From positions 1 through 36,161 of the forward strand of contig CAMXBD010000018.1 of NCBI GenBank assembly GCA_947179245.1: 36,161 bases of DNA. Direction: 5' to 3'. A program made the position numbers and the translations under genes. The stretch's first letter is position 1. Every line of letters starts with the position of its first letter. Source of the stretch: an uncultured Lachnospiraceae bacterium (GTDB taxonomy: Bacteria > Bacillota > Clostridia > Lachnospirales > Lachnospiraceae). Below, piece by piece: positions 1 to 12,000 of the stretch. The notes below the pieces were generated by a model that was not told the origin of the DNA, searched no databases, and worked only from the letters and a program-made list of their open reading frames with translations.

Positions 1-46
1 ATAACCGTATAATCCGGTAGAAGGGTGATACTTTGTATAAGTTTAA
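1..46. other. Disrupted 5' edge of the giant gene
   Basis: All three plus-strand frames contain stops in the first 71 bases, so no uninterrupted frame enters the giant ORF from the window edge. If one base is dropped from the GGG near 23-25 and one base is added near 50, the reading becomes PYNPVEG-DTLYKFNI-PGEGGDLEEG, which runs smoothly into the acidic linker. This suggests coding sequence damaged by two compensating indels, which could be sequencing or assembly error at a contig end or real decay. The join is an inference from composition only. Confidence 0.45.
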
Positions 47-3000
47 TATCCGGGAGAAGGTGGAGACCTAGAAGAAGGTGAAGAGCCGGAAGAAGACGAA
101 GATTCGGAAGAAGATGAAGAACCAGAAGAAGACGAAGATTCGGAAGAAGATGAAGTTATAGAAGAAGATGAGGAGCTGGATGAAGATCTTCTTCTAGAAG
201 ATACACAAATTATAGATGGGGAAGAGGACGTCAGTGAGTATGTACTGCAGGCTGGCGGAAATGGCATTCTGCCAGAGACAGAAGATGAGGATGGCGCTGT
301 GCTGTTCTCGGCACAGGAGGATCGTGCAGAAGCTGCTATTGTTGAGGGACTCAAAGCTAGAGAGACACAGATTGACGTTAGCAGTTATGGATTGACAGCA
401 AGTACGTTGAAAGAGGTATATGTTCGGGCATTAAATAATAATCCGAGTCTTTTTTATGTGAAATCGGCGTGGAGTTATTCTCAAACATCAAGTGGACAGA
501 TTGTGTACGTAATGCCAACTTATCTGGCGGAGTATGATGAGTCCTCTTCAGCGAGATATGAGGAGGCTGTACAGAAAGCGCTGGAATCAGTTAATGATGA
601 GATGAACGACAAGGAGAAAGCGCTTGCGTTGCATGATTATCTGGCGATGTGCTGCGCTTATGAAAACGATGGACAAGGTAACTATACGAGCTATAATGCC
701 TATGACGCACTTGTGAACGGAGTAGCTGTTTGTCAAGGGTATACACTGGCATATACGGAACTGTTGCAGAGAGTGGGGATTGGCACTTCTTACGCAACCA
801 GTGATCCGATGAACCATATCTGGAATTTGATCGAGCTGGATAATAGCTGGTATCATGTTGACGTGACTTGGGATGATCCGACGCCGGATTATACAGGAAG
901 AGTATTACATAATAATTTTTTGCGCAGCAATAATGGTATAACAGAGGAAGGACACTATAGCTGGGTAACAGGAATTGATGGTTTGACATGTACGGATGAC
1001 AGTTATGCGTCAGGTCAATTCTGGAATGACCTTTCTACGGCTGTAATCTATGAGGGCGCTGACTGCTATTATATGTCGGGTACAGGAAATATTGTAGAAC
1101 GTTCCGGTGATGGCAGTGAGCAAAATGTGTACGGATTGACGGATAAGACGTGGAATGCTTGGGGCAGCAACGGCTATTGGCCGGGTATTTATACAGGCTT
1201 ATCGCGTGTGGGAAATTATCTGTACTGTAATGATAAGCTTCATGTTTATCGGATATCGCTTTCCAATTTCAGGGCAGAAGAGATATATAGCTATGCCGGC
1301 GGTGATGGCTACATTTACGGAACACGCGTGTGCGACAATATGCTTATGCTGGCAGTGTCACAAAATCCGAATAATATTCCGAGAAGAATGACAGTAGAAT
1401 TGCCGGAGCCGGTTGAAACATTTGACAACTTGGACTTTACATGGATGAGTGCATGGTATGATGATGATTTTCCTAATAATTCATATACAATTAGCAGCGC
1501 TAATACAAACGGTAAATTGAAGTGTATTGTTTTTACTCCGATGACAGAGTCACGGCAGAAAAATCTGAAAGATTTTTATGTTAATTTGTTCCAGACGGGC
1601 AAGTATGTGGAAGTTGTTCTTCTGGATACTAATGGCGTTGAGCGTAAACCATTGTGGGATCTCAAAACGCAGGCTGAAAGTGGATTGGTACCTGTTGGGG
1701 AAAGCAGCGCAGTAAAATACGGCTATGATACGGGCGACAGGGAAGAAGGAACAGATGGAATCAGGGAATCCTATCAGGCGTACTGTGAATCTGTGGAAGC
1801 AGAATACAATCCGGAGAATCCTGCCTGCTTTTTTATCGATGCACAAAATACAATGATTGATTATCACATTCTGAGTGCGGATACAACGATGTCAGAACTT
1901 GCATATGATATTGCAGGGACGGTTACAGAGAAGAGATATATAGAGGCATCGCTAAGTTCACCGGGCAATCTGAAAATCAAATCAAACAAAGAGGGTCGGA
2001 TTGTATTGCAGTGGGACGAGCCTTACGGTGATAGCGCAGATCATTACAATGTCTATCGTGCTGATGCAAGAAATGGTAAATATGTAAAGCTTGACGCAGA
2101 GTGCACCTATTGGTCTGATGCATCCGGAAATAGTCATGTACTGTATACAGATATAGTAGATGCTGTAAATGGGAATAATCCGGTTTATTATTATAAAGTG
2201 GTAGCCGCCGATTGGTTCGGCGCACTTAGTCCGGAGAGTAATATAGCGACGAATGAGGGGATGAAAACAGTAGCGGATCCCTCTTATAAGAAAAAGATTT
2301 ATCTGGTAGATGAGGATGGGAACGAAGTAGATTCCATAACATTGGGCGTGGGAGAGTCTATTCGGTTGTATCCGGAGATGTTATGCAATAATGGAGAAGT
2401 TGTCCGGTTTGATGGTAAAGGATTTCCTTCGGATGATTTGTATACTGATGATATTCCACATTATTCTATTGTTAAAGGAAATGACTTTGATTATGACTGG
2501 GATTCAGAATATGTGTCATATTCGTTTGAAATGTTAGACAGAGGGTACGTTGTGATAACCGGTTTACAGAGTACTGATGGTGCAGACAATCGGTATTTCA
2601 AGTGCTCGATTGAGAACAATCCCTATACGGAAGAAGCACAGGAAATAAAGACTTATGTGCCTGTAACTGTAACCGGAGAAGGAGTATCGGATACGGGCTG
2701 GACACTGCCATTAGACTGTTATACCGACAGACAGGAACTGAATCAGATGCTTCGTGACAAAGTGATAAACCGCGAAACGAAGATGGGCTTTTGCGTGCCT
2801 CAGACTATTTGGGATGAATGGCAGGAAGAAGCAAAATGGTCAGTTGACCGGGATATCATGGATTTTTATAAAGATCGTGAGGGTATGAAGTCTTGGGAGG
2901 GAGACTATCTGTTATATGCTGTGGAACGGCAGAATTCCAAAGAACAGGGCTATGCTATTTATAGATGGGACAGCCAAGAAGAGGATAACTTATATTATAT

Positions 3001-6000
3001 TGTTACAATGGATTTCAAGTATTTTGATAATGCAGATCAGGAAGAGAAAGTGAAGGACAAGCTGGATGAACTGATCTGGACGCCGGGAGGAGCACTGTAC
3101 CAGTATCATGATTCTAAATATGATGAATATGAAATTGTTAAGGCGTGCATGGACTGGATTCAGAATAATGTATCTTACATAGGTACGACAACGGCAGTTT
3201 ACCATTCAGCCTATAGCGCTCTATACAACAAAAAGGCAACTTGTGAGGGATATTCGCTCTTACTTTATAGAATGCTGAGAGAGTTTGGTATTTCTAACCG
3301 TATTTTGATGGGAACGGATGCAAATGCCCATACTTACAATATTGTAGAGATTAATGGAGTGTACTATTTTACAGATCCTTCTGCTAATATTTTGCTGAAG
3401 GGCTCCAAGAACTTCTCGCATGCACCGTGGCAGTCGCATTTCCGTGATCCGGAGTTCAAGGCGAATATAACGGATCGGATATCTGAAACAGATTATGTTT
3501 ATCTACCCAGAAATATAGAGCTTTATCAGCTTGCAACAAATGATGGACAGGAAGTAGAAACATATATTGACAGATATAAGACTTTTGAAGAAGCCAGAGA
3601 GGTAATGGAGGAGGATGGAAATTACCTTATCCGTTTAATGGGTAATACATCCTTGGTTACAGGCGATGAGCTGGATCTGCCCACGAATATTGGATGTGAG
3701 CTGGATTTAAAAGGATATACACTGGGTGTGCCGAAAAGCGCGGTTATCTGTGCAGATATTTATGGCGGTGATAACGGCAAAGGTGTAATTAAAGTGGATA
3801 AGAATCAGTCCTTGACTTTGAATACAAGCGGAAGTGAGATTCAGGTGCGCAATCTTACGATCAGCTTTGATGCTGCCTCACAATCTAGCGAATTGAAGCT
3901 TGGGAGCAGTTCTTTGGACAAGCCGCTTACTTTGACACAGGTGAATGTCACTGGAACACCTGCGCTTGTGGTTGGCAGTAATATTGTCATGGATTCTGCG
4001 TCCAGCTTTGCGGTTGGTGCATTGAAAGTAGAAGATACATCCAGAAATACGGTATTGGATGGAAAACTTACGGCAAAAACACTTGGGGCGGGTGCATTGA
4101 GCCTGACAGTCCGGGATTTGACTGTGAGTGGTGAGACAGTTGTAGATGGCGGCTTTGAGCTGAATGTGAAAGGCAATGTCTCTTTTGGAAAAGTGACTGT
4201 ACAGAATAGCAGCACAGCAGATCCCTTTTTAATTAACCTGCTTAAGATAGTGGATGGGCAGGATAGTGAAATCAGTACTGGCGCAGTGAAATTTACTGGC
4301 GCTTTAGTGAAGGATTCCAGTGCATCATATGCAGTGGAACTTCAAAGAATGAAGGCAGTACAGGGCAGCGAAGATGTGATGGAGTCTGACCCTTTTATGC
4401 CGGAGGATATCATAGCTACGATAACCGCTAAAGAGAGCGTGGTTCCCACGGGTTATTTCTGTATTCCGAAAGATACCTATGGAAGAGACTTGTGTCTGGT
4501 ACGGGAAGGAAATGCTTTGAAAGTACAAGGCGCCATACTGGAGGTCAGCTTGCAGGGGAAGACAGGAACGCAGAAATATGTTTCTCTGGACGAAGCAATC
4601 TTACGAATGGCATCAGATTTTGGCAATGAGAAGGGAGATTATACGTTTACTTTCCTGTCAGATACGAGTCTGACGAAAAATATTACGCTGCCAGCTATGG
4701 TACAGACGCTGGAGTTAAAGACTTCTGAAAAACAGGATAACCAACATTTATTTGCAGTTCTTGATTTGAAAGGCTATACGCTCAGTACGGTGGCGGCTGT
4801 GAAGATGTATGAGGGTCTGCAGATTATCAGCAGCGGGAAGAGAGGCAAATTGACCTTGACGGGAACAGCTGCGGACGGTCAGGACTTCTATGTGGAGACT
4901 TTGACAGGCGATGTGAAATGGATTAACGCGATTGGCGAGGAGCTTGTTAATGCATCTGACAGCAGGACGATGCTTGATGGAGTAGATCTTTCTGCAAGTA
5001 AAGGTGTGATTGTTCTACAGACGGAAGGTTCTGTAGTTTTGAACGCCAACATTTCGGCGAGAGAGCTTCGTGTGGAAAGCGGAAACTGGATTCTGGGCGG
5101 CGTGACAATGTCATCGGGATACAATGTGGCCAATGGCGCAGAAGTGGCACAGTCGGCGCTTACTTTGACGAACAGTATGGCAGATATTAGCGGTAACAGC
5201 ATCATAGATAATGCTGTCACGCTGACAAATACAAAACTGGCTGTGAAACAGGGTGGTGAACTGAGCGCTGGTACGATTCAAGTGAAGACACTCTATAAAC
5301 AAGAATCGGCAGCTAATGGATATACTATTGAGAATGCCGGACATTTTCAGGCGGGAACTTTACAGATGTCCGTTGGAACTTTTTACAATTCTGGTACAGC
5401 CCAGATGGATGCCATCAGTAATATCAAGGCTTTTGTAAATGCACGGAGTGCCGTTTTAGTTTCTGGTACTTTTAATCAGATAAGCAGTGGCAGCAGCCGG
5501 CTGGAGGCAGACTCTGTTCTGGCTGTTAAGGAGAAGGCTGTTTTGTATAACATAGAATTGTGCGGAGCATATTTCTATCAACTGGAAGGATGCAATACGG
5601 CTTTTGAGGGAAAAGTGACTCTGGCAGATGAAGTGTCCGATGAAGGTATCGGATTGAGATACGGTGTGATTACAGAAAGTACTTTTGAAAATCTGCTGAG
5701 GGATGGAAACGAAAATGTCAGCGTGCAGGAGCTTGCACCGCAGACAATGTTGTTTACCACTAAGATTTCCAAATTCCCGTCAACATATGTGAGAGCTTTG
5801 CAGCCAGATGCAGACTCTGCTTATACGATGGTGTACCAGATTGGACAGAATATCCGGGTTGGAAAAGAGTGGATCGTAATATGGGCTAAGCGGCTGGACG
5901 GCGAAGAACAGCATTTGAAGAGTTTTGTACGCTGGACGGACGCAGTGGCGTATTTGTCAGATTTATCTAATCCGAGTCTGACCTATATCGTGGATATTCT

Positions 6001-9000
6001 GGATGATGTGGATATCGAGCAGGCTCTGACAATGCCGGCTAAATCGGCAGGTCTTATCATTCGGGGAACTAACATGCCGGGAGAAGAAGCTGGAAGTGTC
6101 AGAACGAATGTGCTGACTTATACCGGAGATTTAAACCTGACGACCAATGTGGAATTTTCTAATATTGAACTGAGAGCAAAGAAGAATAATGTGGACTATC
6201 AAAGTGTAGTTACTCTGAAAGGAAAGAGTCTGACATTTTCAAATGGCGCCAGCGGAACATTCGCGGCTATAAATGGTAATGCGACAGCAGCGCTTGTGAT
6301 AAATGACTCCAGAGTGGAAGTGAGAGGTGCGCTGACCGTAGGAGAACTGCGCTCTGCAGAAGGCGGTGAGTTGATCGGTCTTGCAACGATTAAGAGAGAT
6401 AAGAATGGAAATATTACCGCTGTAACACCTCAGATTACTATTACCGGACAAACTGCCATAGATATGCCGATTACCGTTGGTTTACAGGAAAAGGTTACGG
6501 TAAATAAGGTAGTTTCTTATGAGATGATTAATTTTGCGGGAGCTTCCGGTGAGCAAATCCGCACAGCGGGCATTCAGTTGATAAAGGCAGTGTACGCACA
6601 ACCGGAGGACTATAAAGTTTCCGAAGAGAATGGAATACAGAACGGAACCTTAACAAAGAAGAATGGGTACCTGCTCTGGTTTGACGGATCAGAGTATAGT
6701 GTGATACTGCGCTACGGTTCCGGGGCGAATCAGACAGAGATTCCTTGTGCGACGTTTGCAGATGCTGTGGCAGAAATCAACAGCTTAAAGACGAAACAGC
6801 CCTATACGCTTCTGGTACAGGAAAAAGCGGAAGAAATCTCAGGCAATGCTCCTGCGGCTCTGGCTATGCCTAATAAAAATTATATATCGGGGCTGCGTAT
6901 CGAGGCAGTTTCTACAGATACAGTGAAATTGTATTATTTAGGAAATCTGACGCTGACGACTGATACCGTACTAAAAGATGTAGAATTTTGTCAGATGGTG
7001 AAAGTAGGAAAGGAATATGTGCCTGCAGATGTAAGTAAAGAGGACTATCCGGCGCCGGTAACGTTGTCCACCGGAGGATTTGGGCTGACCATTGAAGGAA
7101 AAGTGCGGTTTAATACACCACTGCACTTAAACGGTGCGAATGCGGGAACTTTTACCATTGCTAAAGATGCTTCTCTGGCTACGGAAACAAATGGAATAAC
7201 GGCTGATTTAGATAATACTTCAGTCAGTGTGATCGTTGGTTCAGTACAGAAATTTAAAACCTTTGATATTGCAGAGGGGCAGAGTGTACAAATCTGTCAA
7301 TTTGGAACCAAATCCGCTAAAGGAGTGACTTATACAGCAGCCACATTAAATGTGACAGGCATGACAGTAGGCGGAAACCTGACAGTGGATAATGGAAATG
7401 CGACAATCCGTGATCTTATCATGACAGGTGGAACACTTCAGGTTACTGGTGAGAAGGCTGGAAAAGCCGTTCTTACTAATGTGACGATGGAAGGAAATAA
7501 ATCGGAAATTTTTGCGGATCGTGATTTTACAATCAGTGGAACGCTGACAAATCTCGGCACGAATGCAGAGCTATACACCAGACAGAAGCCGGAAGCAAAG
7601 GGAATTACCCAGATGCCATATCTGAATATTACGGGCAAGGTGGTGACAGAACCCGGCAGACAGATTACAATTGGCGTGCGTCCGAATGATTGTACGATTG
7701 ATGAGATGGCGGAATTGCATGATGCTCCTCAAGCATCAGCACAGCTTCTGACGGCTAAGAGTGCAGGAGTGGAATGCTTCGCCGCAGATCCGGATAATGT
7801 GAACAATGCCGGAGCCTATGGACCGGGAAATGAAAACGGATACATGCTTGTGAAGACGGGCAATAATATCTATGCTTATGATTCAGACCATGTGGTAGTA
7901 GCGCTTTGTAAAGGAACAGTAAGCAATTGCAGTTTGGAAAATGCAGAGATTATTAACTATTATCCGGGATGGCAGGAGGCAGTTGCAGCGCTGAATGCAT
8001 TGAATCAGAAAACAGAAACCTATACGCTGCTGCTTTTGAAAGATATCGGTACACAGGATGCATCCTTAAGTCTTTCCATGCCATCCAAGGCAGAGAAGGT
8101 TTACGTGACAAGCGTTGATGTGGCAGATGGTAACAGTAAGAGTATTTTCTATCGTAATGCTCTGAATCTTGGTACGAATATGGAATTTGCCAATGTAGAG
8201 CTTGCGCCTGTAACTGCAAAGGGCTTAGGGGCATCACTTGGATTCACAGTGAATAATTTTGCTTTGACTTTACGTGACATTCAGGTGAGCGAGGCAGAAA
8301 GCGGTATGAGTCTGAAAGATATTACCGGAAAAGGTAAGGGCTCCGTAACACTTATGTCAGAAGGACTGACGTTTAGCGGTGGAATCAGCGGGGTACAGGT
8401 TCTCATGGTACAAAAGGATGCCATAGTCACGGGAGCTGTCAAGGCAGATACATTGATGCTTCAGGACAACGTGGAATTTACGGCAAATGGGGCGATTACC
8501 GTCACCAATATTGAGAACGGAAATGGACAGAACACGCTGGCTTACGGCAGAACAGCTAAGGATTTGTCAAACCTGACAATCAATGGAACAATTACAAATA
8601 GCAATAGAGAGAATCCTCTGCAGTTGAAGATGATTATTCCGGAGGGTAAAGACTGGAACGAGTATGCGTTGCACCTTGCTGAAATTAAGGCAGGTGGTTA
8701 TAAGGTTACATTGAGTGATACGAACAAGCTGGCGGTAATGCCGAAGGTATCGACCGCAGATTTTAATTTCTGCTTTAAGTCTATGGAACATGGGGATTTG
8801 GTGGAGAATATTGTCAAGGCGAATAAAGGACTCTATCTCATGGCTGATGACAACGAGGCAGACTATTCGGTCGGATTAAAATCATCGGCAAAAGATGGCA
8901 TGAATCTATGTATGGATCTGACGCAGGCGATGAATGAAATCAATACGCTGGCAGACGGGACGGCAGATTATACGCTATATTTGTGGGGTTACTTTGATGA

Positions 9001-12000
9001 TACCAATATTACGGATAACAATCCTTATGGTGCATTAACCATGCCGGGCAACGGCAAGGCGAAATCTGTGACACTGACAGGAAGCGACGAAGAAGGTGTG
9101 TCATATAATACAGTTGTGACCTTTACCGGAAATATTAATGCCTATGGAAATCTGACGATGAAAGATTTGTGTCTGGAGCCGGTAAAGAGTATCTCCAATG
9201 GTACACCGGCAGACTTTAATATTTCTGTCACAGGCAATGCCAAGAGCGGAGCATCCCTGACGTTAGATAACGTGAAGACTGAAGCTGACAAAAAATGGAA
9301 TTGGAGTAATCAGGAGATAGCGGTTGAAGAGACCGGATTTATCAATCAGATTTCAGGTATAAAGAATCTGACTAACGTGACAATCAGAAATTCCAATCTG
9401 CGTTTGAAGACTGGTATAGCCAATGTGAATGAGTTGTCCATGGACGACGTGCGATTGATTACCTGTAAAGCATCTACAGTCAATAACTTATCAATGAATA
9501 GTTCAAGCTGGGATGCGATGGGTGCGACTACGATTACAAACGTGACGAATTTTACAGGAGGCGGAGATAGCTGCTATCTGGCGACGAAACAGGCGGCGAA
9601 GAATTTCCTGCCGCAGCTTACGATTAATGGCAGAATAGAAGACGTTATGACCTGTAAGGTCATTGCGGCATCCACATCGGTGACAGAGATTAAGTATGTG
9701 GATTCTTATAAAGATGTGAAACTGGCTAAACTGCCAAAGGAGGCGGCTGGAAAACTTAATGTTCTCTGGTCGGAGAGTCAGACAGAAACAGAAAGCGGAT
9801 GGATTGTACCTGAGAATAGAATATATTATAAGGACACCGCAAATTATGTTCTTTGCGGCGATACCAGCGAAATGGCAATAAAGCTTACCGGTACAAACGG
9901 CGAGGGCGTGGCATTAGCTGATACTTATGCGAAGTGTTATCAGGATGTAGTTACGATTATCAATAATCTAAACGATCCAAAGGCTTCCTATAGAATTGAG
10001 CTCTTACAGTCCGAGTTTATGACTGGGAAGGACGGCACTTTTGGCGCAATGACTTTCCCGGCGAATAATAAAGCAGAGTCCATAACGCTGGCAGGCGATA
10101 TGCAGAATGTTCCGGTTTTAACTTTCAGTGGAAACATTACCGCATATGGAAATGTAACACTGGAAAATTTAGAGTTGTGTGCAGTAAAGAATATTGTTAG
10201 TTCAGTTCCTGTGGATTTCAATTTATCCATTAATGGAGGAAAAGATGCAGCATCACTGACTCTGACAAATGTTCAGATTAGTGAGAATGGCGGAAAGCTG
10301 AGTAGTGTTAATGGAAATAGTAAGGCTTCCGTAATTTTGAATAGTGAAGGACTGAACCTGTCCGGCAGCATCAATGGAGTAACAACACTCACGGTAAAAG
10401 AAAATGCTGTAGTAAACAATGCTGTCAAGGCGAATACGTTGAGACTTCAGGGTGGCATTGAATTTACGGCAAAGGGAGCGATTACTGTTACTGACATTGA
10501 AAACGTGGGCGGTCAGAATACGCTGGCGTATAGTAGAACGGCGAAGAATGTTACAAACCTGACGGTGAATGGAACGATTAACAATGTTGAAGGAACAGGA
10601 CAGCTTTTGTCACTGAAAATGTTACTTCCGGAAGGGGCAAGTCAGACAGCTTATGAATTGATGAAGGATCCGTTGAAAACGAGCGGTTTCCGGGTTGTAT
10701 TGAATGATCAGAAGAAGCTGGCAGTGCTTCCAAAGGTATCTACCGATGAATTTGAATTCAGCATAGGCAGTGATGGTTCTTCAAGTACGATTGCAGCAGA
10801 TAAACTCGTGAAAGCGAATAAGGGACTATATCTGGCAAATGATGATGTGGCGGCCGATATGGTGACATTGGAGACAATGGATGGAAATTCCGTCCGGTGT
10901 CTGGATCTGAACCAAGCTGTAAGCGAGATTAATACATTGGCAGATGGAACGGCAAGTTATAAGGTGATTTTGAACGGAGATTGTGAAGATGCTAATGTGA
11001 CGGATGCCAATGCCTACAGCGCGTTGACCATGCCCGGTAATGGCAAGGCGGGAAGCGTGACTTTGAAAGGAGAGTTGAATGGAGAAAATACTTCAGTTCT
11101 AACGTTCAGCGGAAACATTACAGCATACGGCAACATAACTATGGAGAACCTGACGTTGAATCCGATGAAGGGTGCTTCCAATAACGCCCCGGCAGATTTC
11201 AACATTACTGTTACGGGCAATGCAAAAACCGGAGCGTCCTTAATCATGAATCATGTACAGACTGCCGCTGATGAACAATGGGATTGGAGTTATCAGGATA
11301 CACCGGTTGAGCAAACAGGATTTATTAACCAGATTTCAGGCACAAAAGGTGTGACTAATGTAACGATTGAAGAATCTAATCTGCGTTTGAAGACCGGACT
11401 GACCAATGTAAATGAGTTATCTTTGAATAGCGCACGTTTGATTACCTGCAAGACCACTGTGATAAATAACTTGTCAATGGATGATTCCGGCTGGGATGCA
11501 TTGGGTGCGACCACGATTACAAACGTGACACATTTTGCGGGAAGCGGGGATAACTGTTATCTGGCAGCAAAACAGGCGGCGAAAACCTTCCAGCCACAGC
11601 TTACCATTAATGGCATGGTAGAGGAGATAGTGACCTGTAAAGTGATAGCGGCATCTACCTCGGTGACAGCGATTGAGTATGTGGCTTCTTACAAAGATGT
11701 GAAACTGGCAAAAATGCCAAAGGAGGCGGCCGGAAAACTTAATGTCCTCTGGACGGAGAGCCAGACGGGAACAGATAGCGAATGGGTTGTACCCGGAAAT
11801 AGAATATACTATAAGGATACTGCAAACTTTGTTCTTTGCGGCGATATCAGCGAAATGGCAGTAAAGCTTACAGGAACAAATAGTGGAGGTATGGCATATA
11901 TTGATACCTATGCGAAGTGTTATCAGGATGCAGTTACGATCATCAATAATACGAATGATCCAAAAGCTCTCTATGAGATTGAGTTTTTGATGGAAGGAGA

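Noticed and set aside
43-354. Minus-strand 103-aa ORF rich in Ser
   Set aside because: It is the antisense reading of the acidic GAA/GAT repeats; poly-Ser is what that repeat gives on the other strand.
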